Notes: generated by a model not told the origin, from the sequence alone. Counted from the first letter of the stretch, positions 33,502-41,243 are shown. The stretch is DNA of 64,000 bases from Egibacteraceae bacterium (GCA_030447925.1 JAUJNX010000001.1:334037-398036); one strand, 5' to 3'. Program-made: numbers and translations.

Positions 33502-34499
33502 CCGCGCCGACCCTCCTCGGGTCCGGCACACGCGCTCCTGAGGACGGGCTGGCGCGCGCCGCGCGGCTGGCCTGGCACAGCGAGCCGCGCTGCATCGGCC
33601 GCCGCCGCGCGGGCAACGGGCCCCTCGTCGTCGTCGACGCCCGCCACGCCGACGACCCCGCCGCCGTCCTGGGTGCCGTGCACCGCCACTACGCGCTGTC
33701 CACCAACGGTGGGCGGATCGTCCCGACCGTCACGGTGTTCCGGCCGGGGGTCCACGTCCACCACCGCTACGGCGTCCACTACGCGGGCCACCAGCGGCCC
33801 GACGGCGTGGTCGTCGGCGACGCCGCGAACGTCGAGCTGACCGAGCTCGCGCGCGACCTGGGCTGGCGGCCGCCGGCGCAGATCGGGCGGTTCGACCGCC
33901 TGCCGTTCATCGTCTCGGTCGACGGGGCGGACCCGCGCTGGCACGACCTCCCCGCCGGGCTGGTCCGCGAGGTCCCGCTGGACCGGTCGCGGACCCTGCC
34001 CCACATCGGCGAGCTGGGGCTGCGCTGGTACGCCCTGCCGGTCGTCGCGATGGACCTGGTGGTGGGCCGCGACCGCTTCCCGTCGATCTTCTCCGGGTGG
34101 TTGCTGGACACCGAGATCGGCGCGTTCAACCTGGCGGCCCGGTTCGGGCTGGAGGGCGCCGTCGCCCGCCTGCTGCGCCTCCCACCCGACCTGGTGGGCG
34201 ACCCGACGCTGCAGGTCGGCAGCCGGGTCGCCCTGGAGCTCAACCAGGCGGCGACCGACTCGTACCGCCACCACGGGGTGCGCATCGCCCAGCACGTGCT
34301 CGAGGCCCGCCAGTTCGTCCAGTTCGAGCTGGCCGAGCGGGCGCGCGGCCGCGGCTGGTGGGCGGACTGGCCGTGGGTCGTCCCGCCCGCGTCGCTGCCC
34401 ACGGCCGCCTGGCACCAGCCGGCCTACCCGGGCCGGGTCCAGTCCGCGGCCCGCTTCGCCTGGCCCGGCACCTGCCCGGTGCTGCCGCCCGGCACCTGA
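33498..34499 (+). CDS. nos: nitric oxide synthase oxygenase
   Basis: A 333-residue bacterial NOS oxygenase domain. The heme cysteine is in RLAWHSEPRCIGRRRAG (Cys32). Next comes the block DGVVVGDAANVELTELARDL then GWRPPAQIGRFDRLPF, then LRWYALPVVAMDL. The arginine-binding glutamate is in FSGWLLDTEIGAFNLAARFG (about Glu206), and the pterin-side segment is WWADWPWVVPPASLPTAAWH. It should convert arginine to citrulline and NO using an outside reductase; none is encoded next to it. It is translationally coupled to the globin gene by ATGA. The length fits NOS proteins that lack a reductase domain. Confidence 0.92.
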   Translation: MTAPTLLGSGTRAPEDGLARAARLAWHSEPRCIGRRRAGNGPLVVVDARHADDPAAVLGAVHRHYALSTNGGRIVPTVTVFRPGVHVHHRYGVHYAGHQRPDGVVVGDAANVELTELARDLGWRPPAQIGRFDRLPFIVSVDGADPRWHDLPAGLVREVPLDRSRTLPHIGELGLRWYALPVVAMDLVVGRDRFPSIFSGWLLDTEIGAFNLAARFGLEGAVARLLRLPPDLVGDPTLQVGSRVALELNQAATDSYRHHGVRIAQHVLEARQFVQFELAERARGRGWWADWPWVVPPASLPTAAWHQPAYPGRVQSAARFAWPGTCPVLPPGT

Positions 34500-34538
34500 C
34501 CGCGCGTCCCGTTCCCCGCGGCCGGGAACAGTCCGGCC

Positions 34539-34706
34539 GTGCCCGAGCTCCCGCCCATCACCCACGTGCCGCTGTTCGCCCGTTGCCCCGACTGCGGCCG
34601 CCCGTTCCGGGGCGCCACCAGCTGGCGCCCCGGCACCCCGGCGATCCGCCTGCACCGCTGCCCGTGGTGCGGCACCACCATCCGCCTCCACCGCCAACCC
34701 TCTTGA
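34539..34706 (+). CDS. small zinc-ribbon protein
   Basis: A 55-residue protein from a GTG 40 bases after the NOS stop. It has two CxxC knuckles, ARCPDCGRPF and HRCPWCGTTI, about 25 residues apart, which is enough to bind one zinc ion. It is too short for automatic calling, but the codon pattern is strong throughout. It may belong to the globin/NOS operon. Function unknown. Confidence 0.6.
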   Translation: MPELPPITHVPLFARCPDCGRPFRGATSWRPGTPAIRLHRCPWCGTTIRLHRQPS

Positions 34707-34861
34707 ATTGCATCCGCTGCAGGCTTCGTGGTGCCGGAGGCTGTGACGGAGCACGTCAGAACGCTGTTTGTGAGGCGCTGCGCCAGCACTCGGCGTAGAT
34801 CAGCGTTGGCCTTCTGACCAGGACTGTTGCTCGTCCGGCCCCTTGCACCTTGCATCGAATG

Positions 34862-34980
34862 CAGTGGCGCACGCCCTGGGTGAGCTACGCGACCTACACC
34901 CGTACCAGAGCCGCCGTCCGCGCCGCCATGCAGTTCCTCACCTGGCTGCACGCCCGTGACCTCACCCTCCACCGACCATC
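34862..34980 (+). pseudogene. site-specific integrase fragment
   Basis: A short frame with no start encodes about 35 residues (TYTRTRAAVRAAMQFLTWLH, then ARDLTLHRP). It resembles the N-terminal core-binding part of tyrosine recombinases found in actinobacterial insertion elements. Nothing of the catalytic domain remains. It marks the left part of a lower-GC patch. The 150 bases before it (34707-34861) hold no gene. Confidence 0.4.
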
Positions 34981-34982
34981 AG

Positions 34983-35381
34983 TCAGCGGGCGGCGCTCGG
35001 CGTCCACGGGCCGTTGACGTACTCGAAAGCCGCCTCCTCGTCCTCGGGCCACGGAGGCGCCTGAACGATGAGAAACCGGAACGGCTCCAGTCCTATAGTG
35101 CGGAACTGAAACGCCGTGCCGGAAGGGATGGTCAAACACATTCCCACCTCCACGTCGGTGACCTCCTGCCGGCGGTCAAGCGATCGCCACACCTGCCCGC
35201 GCCCTGCTCGCACGAACCAGATCTCGTCGTGGGCGCTGTGACGCACAGCGTGGGTGGTCTGGTCGGACGGCAGTGCGCAGTCGCTCAGCCACACATGTCT
35301 CGTGCCGAGCAGCCCCTCGTACGACGATCCATCCTGCGCCACCTGAGCGCAGGTTCCCGTCAGTCGCGTGGTCTCGAACAC
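34983..35381 (-). CDS. cupin-domain protein
   Basis: A 132-residue single-domain cupin. Strand motif 1 is HAVRHSAHDEIWFVRAGRGQ and motif 2 is GMCLTIPSGTAFQFRTIGLE, followed by FLIVQAPPWPEDEEA. GAGGAG lies seven bases before the GTG start, which is preferred to the ATG at 35396. The metal ligands are only partly kept, so the fold is surer than the function. It sits in a low-GC patch among mobile-element debris and was probably acquired. Base use is less GC-rich than in surrounding genes. Confidence 0.72.
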   Translation of the reverse strand: MFETTRLTGTCAQVAQDGSSYEGLLGTRHVWLSDCALPSDQTTHAVRHSAHDEIWFVRAGRGQVWRSLDRRQEVTDVEVGMCLTIPSGTAFQFRTIGLEPFRFLIVQAPPWPEDEEAAFEYVNGPWTPSAAR

Positions 35382-35541
35382 AATTGGTCTCCTCATCCGT
35401 AACCGGGCTGAAACGTCACCCGGTTCTCCAGTGGGCCGCTGCCGCATGCCCACTGAAGCATCCGCAGCGGTCGGATACGAGACTGCACAGCCGCTGCGCC
35501 TGAGACGCCTGCGACGCCGCGTACAGGTTCCTGCACACCTA

Positions 35542-35547
35542 TATGGT
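35542..35547 (+). promoter_or_regulatory. -10 element of a leaderless antitoxin transcript
   Basis: TATGGT followed by seven bases and ATG 35555. This favours 35555 over the in-frame ATG at 35543. Confidence 0.4.
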
Positions 35548-35554
35548 TCGCTGC

Positions 35555-35794
35555 ATGCGCACCGCGATCGGCCTGGACGACCGGCTCCTGATCGCCGTGA
35601 AGCAGTGCGCGGCCGCCGCGGGCCGCACCCTGCGCAGCCTGGTGGAGGAGGCGCTGCGCGCCCGCCTCGCACCCCGCCCCCGCGAGAGCGTCGTCGAGCC
35701 CCTGCCGGTGCGCCGGCCCACCCGGCCCGGCACCCACCCGGGCGTCGACCTGACGGACAACGCCGCCCTGCGGGACCTGATGGACCACGGGTGA
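35555..35794 (+). CDS. vapB: VapB-like antitoxin
   Basis: A 79-residue protein with an N-terminal ribbon-helix-helix (MRTAIGLDDRLLIAVKQCAA, RTLRSLVEEALRARLAP) and the C-terminal toxin-binding tail PGVDLTDNAALRDLMDHG that is common in actinobacterial VapB proteins. The GTG that begins the expected toxin lies at its stop, but the toxin is broken after about nine residues, so this antitoxin is an orphan. Confidence 0.78.
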   Translation: MRTAIGLDDRLLIAVKQCAAAAGRTLRSLVEEALRARLAPRPRESVVEPLPVRRPTRPGTHPGVDLTDNAALRDLMDHG

Positions 35795-35910
35795 GGATCT
35801 TCGACGTCAGCGTGCTGTCCTCACCCAGCCGCGCCTACCGTGCCGCCCGCGGACGTCAGGGCGTGCAAGGCGTCCACCTGGCGGTCGGTGAGGTCTTCGG
35901 GGCGGCGTAG
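35791..35910 (+). pseudogene. VapC toxin start, truncated by element debris
   Basis: From the GTG overlapping the vapB stop, the frame reads VRIFDVSVLSSPSRAYRAAR, which begins like a PIN-domain VapC (RIFDVNVL). It then loses all similarity and stops after 39 codons. Transposase sequence on the other strand starts immediately after, so an insertion probably cut the toxin gene. Confidence 0.5.
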
Positions 35911-36018
35911 CAGCGCCCAGCGGGCGTCCTTGAACTTCTTGGCCGTCCCCGGCAGCGACCGACTGCTTCTACAGGTGGCCCCCACAGGGCATATGGGCCT
36001 TCCCCATCCCGCGACCAC
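35821..36018 (-). pseudogene. ISL3-family transposase fragment
   Basis: A reading frame with about 40 recognisable residues (AKKFKDARWALLRRPEDLTD, then RQVDALHAL). This is the segment KDxRWALLKNPEDLTxRQ found in the DDE region of ISL3-type transposases. Both ends are missing, and no terminal inverted repeats were found nearby. The upstream 80 bases up to the DUF2690 gene hold nothing recognisable. Confidence 0.55.
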
Positions 36019-36102
36019 CCGGGAAGATGGCCCCAGCTCCGGCCGCGCAGCTGGGCTCGGCCCGTGCGGTCTACCAACCGCCGTCTACCAAGCGAGGTCT
36101 CT

Positions 36103-36546
36103 ATGGTCCTGCTCCGCCCACGAATGGCGCTGACGCTGTTGCTGACGCTCGCGCTGTCGCTCGCCCTGTCGCTCACGTCGGCGGCGCCCGCCCGCGCGGC
36201 GAGCTGCTTCGGCTCAAGCTGCGCGGGGTTGCGCCCGGTGGCGACCGGTTGCGCCGCCGACCAGCGGCTCCTGACCCGCAACGTCACCAGGGTCGGGACG
36301 GTGGAGCTGTGGTACTCCAACGCCTGCCACACCAAGTGGTCGGTGGTGCGTACGGACGGACGCCGCGCCCAGATCGTGGCGCTGATCGCCGCGAACCCCG
36401 ACCTGACGAGGTCCGTGCAGTCGGGCGTCCCCTTCAACGCGAGCGACATGATCCCGGCCTACATCACCACGAAGGTGAAGGCGGTCGGCGGGCTGATCTA
36501 CCCCAACAGCAGCACCGTCCACTACCTGGAGACCGCGCCGGCCTAA
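36103..36546 (+). CDS. secreted DUF2690 family protein
   Basis: A 147-residue exported protein. A signal peptide (ALTLLLTLALSLALSLTSAA, cleavage near ARA at about residue 34) precedes a small cysteine-containing domain: SCFGSSCAGLRPVATGCAAD, then VGTVELWYSNACHTKWSVV. This is the DUF2690 pattern (G-x-x-P...T-G-C-A...W/Y-S..C...W). Function is unknown; such domains are found in secreted and cell-wall proteins of streptomycetes. A GAGG site precedes the ATG. Confidence 0.78.
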   Translation: MVLLRPRMALTLLLTLALSLALSLTSAAPARAASCFGSSCAGLRPVATGCAADQRLLTRNVTRVGTVELWYSNACHTKWSVVRTDGRRAQIVALIAANPDLTRSVQSGVPFNASDMIPAYITTKVKAVGGLIYPNSSTVHYLETAPA

Positions 36547-36572
36547 CCCCCGCGGGGCTGTGAGGGCGGCGG

Positions 36573-37172
36573 TCAGGCCGCGTCGACGCGGGCGAGGAAG
36601 GCCCGGACGCGGTCCCAGACCAGGGCCGCCGCGGCCGGGTCGTGGCCGGGGTCGTCGGGGTCGGTGAACAGGTGGGCGTCGCCGGGGTAGACGTGGTCCT
36701 CCAGGTCGCCGCCGGCGCGGCGGACGTCGGCGGCCAGCCCCGCGACGTCCTCGTCCGTGCACCACGCGTCACCGGCCATGCGGTGGACCTGCGCGGGGAC
36801 CCCGGCGGGCCAGGCCAGGTCCGGGTCCCCGAAGCCCTCGATCGGCAGCGCGCCGTGCAGGAGCACGGCGGCGCGCACGCCGGGGCGGTGCAGGGCGACG
36901 GTCTCCGCCGGCCCGGTCCCCAGCGAGAAGCCCGCGACCACGAGGTCTCCGGTCACGTCCTCCACCGCGGCGAGCCCGCGCCGCATCAGCTCGGGGTAGC
37001 CCAGGGCGTCGCGCTTGGCCACGCCCGCGTCGAGGTCGTCGAAGACCTCGCCGTCGTAGTAGTCGGGGGTGGTGACCTGGTGGCCCGCCGCGCGCAGCAG
37101 GTCCGCCGCGGCCAGGACCCCCGGCCGCAGCCCCAGGGCCGAGTGGAACAGCACGATGTTCGCCATGACCAT
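36573..37172 (-). CDS. dienelactone hydrolase family protein
   Basis: A 199-residue alpha/beta hydrolase of the dienelactone-hydrolase type: IVLFHSALGLRPGVLAAADL, a nucleophile elbow VVAGFSLGTGPA, and PGDAHLFTDPDDP with the late histidine. The elbow has serine where classical dienelactone hydrolases have cysteine, so it may be an esterase with another substrate. A second in-frame ATG at 37166 may be the real start. It is divergent from the thiolase gene. Confidence 0.75.
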   Translation of the reverse strand: MVMANIVLFHSALGLRPGVLAAADLLRAAGHQVTTPDYYDGEVFDDLDAGVAKRDALGYPELMRRGLAAVEDVTGDLVVAGFSLGTGPAETVALHRPGVRAAVLLHGALPIEGFGDPDLAWPAGVPAQVHRMAGDAWCTDEDVAGLAADVRRAGGDLEDHVYPGDAHLFTDPDDPGHDPAAAALVWDRVRAFLARVDAA

Positions 37173-37250
37173 GGTCTAGCAGGGGGGTGGGACAGGTGCG
37201 GTCCGCATCCCCGGGGCATGCTGGGAGGACGACCAGCCGGAGGGAGCGTC

Positions 37251-38429
37251 ATGCGTGAGGCCGTCGTCGTCGAAGCCGTCCGCACGCCCGTGGGGCGGCG
37301 GGGCGGGGCGCTGAGCGCCTGGCACCCCGTCGACCTGCTGGGCCTCGCGCTCACCGCCCTGCTCGACCGCACGGGCATCGACCCGGAGCTGGTCGACGAC
37401 GTCATCGGCGGGTGCGTGGACCAGGTCGGCGAGCAGAGCCTCAACACCACGCGCAACGCGTGGCTGGGGGCGGGCCTGCCGGAGTCGGTGCCGGCCACCA
37501 CCATCGACCGCCAGTGCGGGTCCAGCCAGCAGGCGGCCCACTTCGCCGCCCAGGGGGTGCTCGCGGGCGCCTACGACGTCGCGATCGCCTGCGGGGTCGA
37601 GCACATGACCCGGGTGCCGATGGGCAGCGGGGTCCTCGGCGCCGATCCCTGGGGGCGGGGCATGACCGACCGCTACACCGCCACCGGGCTGGTGCCGCAG
37701 GGGCTGTCGGCGGAGATCATCGCCGCCCGCTGGGACCTGGACCGCGCGGAGCTGGACGACTGGGCCCTGGGGTCGCACCGGCGCGCGGCCGCCGCCCGGG
37801 ACAGCGGGGCGTTCCGCGACGAGATCGTGCCCGTCCCCGTCGACGGCGGCGCCGTCACCGCCGACGAGGGCATCCGCGACGACACCGGCGCCGACAAGCT
37901 CGCGGCGCTGCGCCCCGCCTTTTACGACCCGGCGATCGCCGCGGCGCACCCGGAGCTGCGCTGGGTCGTGACCGCGGGCAACGCCAGCCAGATCTCCGAC
38001 GGCGCTGCGGCGCTGCTCATCACCACCCCCGACAGGGCGCGCGAGCTGGGCCTGACCCCGCGCTGGCGCTTCACCGCGTTCGCCCTGGCCGGCGTCGACC
38101 CGGTGACCATGCTGACCGGCCCGATCCCCGCGACCCAGAAGGTGCTCGCCCGCGCCGGCCTGTCGATCGCCGACATCGACCACGTCGAGGTCAACGAGGC
38201 GTTCGCGTCGGTCGTGGGCGCCTGGCTGCGCGAGACCAAGGCCGACCCGGACCGGGTGAACCCGCGCGGCGGGGCGATCGCCCTGGGCCACCCCCTGGGC
38301 GCCTCGGGGGCGCGGCTGATGACCACGATGCTGCACGCTCTGGAGCAGACCGGCGGCCGCTACGGCCTGCAGACCATGTGCGAGGGCGGCGGTCTGGCCA
38401 ACGCCACCATCTTGGAGCGACTTGGGTAA
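37251..38429 (+). CDS. thiolase (acetyl-CoA C-acyltransferase)
   Basis: A 392-residue thiolase of full length. It has the nucleophile cysteine in TIDRQCGSSQQAAHFAAQG, the NEAF motif VEVNEAFASVVGAWL, the histidine in NPRGGAIALGHPLGASGARL and the base cysteine in TMCEGGGLANATILERL. The CGSSQQA variant is seen in steroid/fatty-acid thiolases such as FadA5. It should cleave 3-ketoacyl-CoA in beta-oxidation. GGAGGGAGC precedes the ATG. It is not physically linked to the pca genes. Confidence 0.88.
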   Translation: MREAVVVEAVRTPVGRRGGALSAWHPVDLLGLALTALLDRTGIDPELVDDVIGGCVDQVGEQSLNTTRNAWLGAGLPESVPATTIDRQCGSSQQAAHFAAQGVLAGAYDVAIACGVEHMTRVPMGSGVLGADPWGRGMTDRYTATGLVPQGLSAEIIAARWDLDRAELDDWALGSHRRAAAARDSGAFRDEIVPVPVDGGAVTADEGIRDDTGADKLAALRPAFYDPAIAAAHPELRWVVTAGNASQISDGAAALLITTPDRARELGLTPRWRFTAFALAGVDPVTMLTGPIPATQKVLARAGLSIADIDHVEVNEAFASVVGAWLRETKADPDRVNPRGGAIALGHPLGASGARLMTTMLHALEQTGGRYGLQTMCEGGGLANATILERLG

Positions 38430-38500
38430 CAGCAGCACCCTTCGGGTAGAGCTGCGGTGCGGGCGCTCGTCCCGCGATCGGAACCGCTCCGGAGGGTGGT

Positions 38501-38785
38501 GTGCGGCGTGAGGACGCCCGTCGTCTGCTCGGCGTGGCCCTGGACGCCACCGCCGACGAGGTCGAGCGCGCCTTCCGACACCGCGTGCGCACCGCCCACC
38601 CGGATGGCGGCGGCGACGCCGCGACCTTCCGCCGGCTGGTCGAAGCCCGCGCCGCACTGACGACCGCCCCCGCGGCGTCCGGCAGGTCCACCACCCGCCT
38701 GGTGGTGCGCCACGCGCTGGTCCGCCGCCTGGTCCGCGCGTTGCGCGCGCGCCTCCCGGGGGCATCAGCACCACGAGTCCATTAG
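38501..38785 (+). CDS. short J-domain protein
   Basis: A 94-residue protein whose first 60 residues form a DnaJ domain: DARRLLGVALDATADEVERA, then RVRTAHPDGGGDAATFRRLV with the HPD tripeptide that stimulates Hsp70 ATPase. The remaining residues are basic. GGAGGG precedes the GTG start. There is no zinc or substrate-binding region, so it would act as a co-chaperone with a specialised target. Confidence 0.72.
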   Translation: MRREDARRLLGVALDATADEVERAFRHRVRTAHPDGGGDAATFRRLVEARAALTTAPAASGRSTTRLVVRHALVRRLVRALRARLPGASAPRVH

Positions 38786-38806
38786 CCCGCCCTCAGGAGA
38801 CGGTTC

Positions 38807-38995
38807 ATGTCGATGTCGCAGTTCCTCGCAGTGGTCGGGCTGGCGCTCGGCGCGATCTGGGCGGTCACCGAGTCGTTCGGCTGGACCGTCCTCGCGGCCT
38901 TCTTGACCGCCATCTTCTACGTCGTCGGACTGGTCCTGGAGGGCAAGCTCGACCTCGGCCAGCTCAGCAGCAGCGGCGGGTCGCGCGGGCGCTAG
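38807..38995 (+). CDS. small membrane protein, DUF2273-like
   Basis: A 62-residue protein with two closely spaced hydrophobic helices (FLAVVGLALGAIWAVTESFG and VLAAFLTAIFYVVGLVLEGK) and a hydrophilic tail. Proteins of this size and shape (DUF2273) are regularly encoded beside Asp23/Gls24 and AmaP. CAGGAGACGG precedes the ATG. It begins the envelope-stress cluster. Confidence 0.65.
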   Translation: MSMSQFLAVVGLALGAIWAVTESFGWTVLAAFLTAIFYVVGLVLEGKLDLGQLSSSGGSRGR

Positions 38996-39028
38996 CCCGC
39001 GCTCCGCCGTCATCCCCCGCCTGTTCCC

Positions 39029-39061
39029 GCACAGGTCCCGCACAGGTCCCGCACAGGTCCC
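39029..39061. repeat. three tandem copies of an 11-bp unit upstream of asp23
   Basis: GCACAGGTCCC occurs three times head to tail (39029-39039, 39040-39050, 39051-39061) with partial copies on both sides. Eleven bases is about one DNA helical turn, so the units face the same side. They lie 19 bases before the Asp23 ATG. Confidence 0.8.
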
Positions 39062-39079
39062 GCACACCAAGGAGCACCG

Positions 39080-39637
39080 ATGACCGACTTCGGCACGACC
39101 ACCAGCGCGCCGGGGTCCAGCGCCTCCGCGCTGGGCAGCTCGAGCGCCACCACCACCACCGCCGCCCCCGGGTCCGGCCTGTCCTCGACCACCGGGGGCT
39201 CCGCGCTGGAGACCAGCCAGGGCAGCACCACCATCGCCGACAGCGTCGTGGCCAAGATCGCCGCGCTGGCCGCGCGCGAGGTCGACGGGGTCGCCCAGCT
39301 GGGCGGGAACCTCGCCGGCGCGCTGGGGTCGGTCGTCGGGCGCATCCGCGGCGGCGGCGGCGGCAACGAGCCGCAGACCGCGGGCGTCGGCGTCGAGGTC
39401 GGCCAGACCCAGGCCGCGGTCGACCTGACCCTGCAGGTCCTCTACCCGGCGTCGATCTACGAGGTCGCCAACAGCGTCCGGCAGAACGTGATCGACCGCA
39501 TCCAGGGCATGACCGGCCTGCAGGTCGTCGAGGTCAACATCGCCGTCGTCGACCTGGTCTTCCCCGGCCAGGAGCAGCCCCAGCCCGAGCAGCCCCAGCC
39601 GCAGCCCCAGCCCTCGCCGCAGGGTCGCGTGCAGTAG
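39080..39637 (+). CDS. Asp23/Gls24 family envelope stress response protein
   Basis: A 185-residue protein. Residues 1 to about 50 are Ser/Thr/Gly-rich. The Asp23 domain follows (TTIADSVVAKIAALAAREVD, VDLTLQVLYPASIYEVANSV, RIQGMTGLQVVEVNIAVVDL), and the tail is made of Gln-Pro repeats. Asp23 proteins gather under the membrane through AmaP and respond to cell-wall stress. AAGGAG precedes the ATG. The TAG stop overlaps the GTG of a second Asp23 gene. Confidence 0.87.
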   Translation: MTDFGTTTSAPGSSASALGSSSATTTTAAPGSGLSSTTGGSALETSQGSTTIADSVVAKIAALAAREVDGVAQLGGNLAGALGSVVGRIRGGGGGNEPQTAGVGVEVGQTQAAVDLTLQVLYPASIYEVANSVRQNVIDRIQGMTGLQVVEVNIAVVDLVFPGQEQPQPEQPQPQPQPSPQGRVQ

Positions 39638-40087
39638 TGAGCGACGCGGCCACCACCTCCGTCTCGCCGCTGGCGCTCGCCCGCGCGGCCGCGCAGGCGG
39701 CGCTGGCCGTCGACGGGGTCGCCGACCTCCAGGGCGGGACCGTCGGGGAGTACGCGACCTACGGGGTCGGCGAGCGGCAGCCGGGCGTCCGGGCCGTCGT
39801 CGGTAGCCGGCCGCGCATCGGTCTGCGGGTGGTCGCGCTCTACGGCCGGTCGCTGCCGGACCTCGTCGACGTGTCCGGCGGGTGGTGCGGTCCGCCGCGG
39901 TCGGCCTGCTGGGCGGACCGGCGGACCGCCGGTCGTCGACGTGCACATCGCCGACATCGTGACCGAGGCGCCGCCGACCCCGACCGCGCTGCCGGTCACC
40001 ACCGCGCCGGCGGCCCCCACCGCCGTCCCGGCCCCCACCACCGGCGGCACGCCGGCGACGACCATCTCGGCGTCAGACCTCTCCTGA
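39637..40087 (+). CDS. second Asp23/Gls24 family protein (apparent frameshifts)
   Basis: From the GTG overlapping the previous stop, the frame reads SPLALARAAAQAALAVDGVA and RIGLRVVALYGRSLPDLVD. The continuation VVRSAAVGLLGGPAD and then VVDVHIADIVTEAPPTPTAL are each in a different frame. Two single-base losses between about 39,870 and 39,930 would explain this. The rejoined protein is about 150 residues with a Pro/Thr-rich tail. The sequence around each break is GC-rich, so error is as likely as decay. Confidence 0.65.
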
Positions 40088-40097
40088 AGGTGCACCC

Positions 40098-40631
40098 ATG
40101 TCCGTGCTGAACCGCCTGCTGATGATCCTGCTGGGCCTCGGTGTGCTGGTCCTCGGCGGGCTGCTGATCGCCGAGACGGTCGCCGACATCGCCGGCCAGC
40201 CGCTGCTGATCGACCGCGACCGCATCGGCTCGACGATGCGCGGGCTGGACTGGCAGGACACGGAGCTGCTGCCCGTGTGGGTGGCGATGATCGCCATCGG
40301 GCTGCTGCTGCTGCTCCTGTCGCTGATCCGCGGGCAGCCGTCGGTCCTGCCGCTGCCCGTCACCGGCGAGGGGCGCTACGCCGACGTGAACCGCCGCTCG
40401 GTGGCGTCGATCCTCACCGAGGTCGCCCAGGACGACGAGGGCGTGCGCTCGGCGAGCGCCACCGTCACCCCGCGCGCCGCGGCCATCGAGGTCGTGGCCC
40501 GTCCCGGGGCGGACACCCGGGCCGTGAAGCAGCGGGTCGAGGAGGCGGTCGCCGACCGCCTCGACCACCTCCAGCTGTCCGGGACGATCAAGCCCCGGGT
40601 CAGCGTGACGCGCAGCAGGGAGCGTTCCTGA
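40098..40631 (+). CDS. AmaP-like / DUF6286 membrane protein
   Basis: A 177-residue protein with two membrane helices (LNRLLMILLGLGVLVLGGLL at the N-terminus and WVAMIAIGLLLLLLSLIRGQ near residue 65). A cytosolic domain follows (RRSVASILTEVAQDDEGVRS, ASATVTPRAAAIEVVARPGA). This is the layout of AmaP, the membrane anchor for Asp23. Its stop shares a base with the start of a related protein. Confidence 0.75.
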   Translation: MSVLNRLLMILLGLGVLVLGGLLIAETVADIAGQPLLIDRDRIGSTMRGLDWQDTELLPVWVAMIAIGLLLLLLSLIRGQPSVLPLPVTGEGRYADVNRRSVASILTEVAQDDEGVRSASATVTPRAAAIEVVARPGADTRAVKQRVEEAVADRLDHLQLSGTIKPRVSVTRSRERS

Positions 40632-41218
40632 TGGCTGGTCCCATCACGGGTGAGCAGATCGACCGGCGCAACCGCTTCTGGCTGTCGCTGCTGGGGCTGG
40701 TGCTGATCGCCCTCGGCGTGGTCGGCATCCTGCTGCGCACCGGCGTGCTGGCGCTCGCCGAGCCGGGGGACCTGTGGACCCAGGTCGCCGACCTGGTGCC
40801 CGGCTACGAGTGGGTCGTCTACACCGCCCTGATCGTCCTGGGCCTGTTCCTGCTCTGGCTGGGGTGGCGCTTCATCCGCTCCCAGTTCGCGACCCCCACC
40901 GTGGGCGTGCGCGAGCTGACCGTCCAGCGCGGCGACAACGGCCGCACCGTGGTCCCCGCCGCCGCGATCACCAAGGTGCTGGAGCGCGACGTCCAGCGCC
41001 TGCCCGGTGTGCAGGAGGCCTCCGCCCGGCTGGTCGGGGCGGGCGCGCGCCCGCACGTGGTCGTGAACGCCTCGGTGGACGGCTGGAGCGACCTCGGCCG
41101 CGTGCAGCGCTCCATCGAGGACAGCTACGGGCGCCTCCAGGAGGCCCTGGGCACCAGCGCCGTCGAGGCCGACCTGCACCTCAAGACCGTCCCCGTCACC
41201 CACGCGCGCGTCCAGTAG
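40631..41218 (+). CDS. second AmaP-like membrane protein
   Basis: A 195-residue protein with the same plan as its upstream neighbour: helix FWLSLLGLVLIALGVVGILL, helix VVYTALIVLGLFLLWLGWRF, then a soluble domain with AITKVLERDVQRLPGVQEAS and VVVNASVDGWSDLGRVQRSI. The pair probably arose by duplication and both may hold Asp23 at the membrane. ATG overlaps the previous TGA. Confidence 0.72.
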   Translation: MAGPITGEQIDRRNRFWLSLLGLVLIALGVVGILLRTGVLALAEPGDLWTQVADLVPGYEWVVYTALIVLGLFLLWLGWRFIRSQFATPTVGVRELTVQRGDNGRTVVPAAAITKVLERDVQRLPGVQEASARLVGAGARPHVVVNASVDGWSDLGRVQRSIEDSYGRLQEALGTSAVEADLHLKTVPVTHARVQ

Positions 41219-41231
41219 CGCCGGCGCGCCC

Positions 41232-41237
41232 TACCCT
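41232..41237 (+). promoter_or_regulatory. -10 element of a leaderless transcript
   Basis: TACCCT with exactly six bases to ATG 41244 and no ribosome site. Confidence 0.45.
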
Positions 41238-41243
41238 GGGGCG

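Noticed and set aside
36573..37172. Dienelactone hydrolase acting in the pca pathway
   Set aside because: It has a serine elbow, lies 12 kb away from the pca genes and is divergent from an unrelated thiolase, so linking it to the pathway is unsupported.
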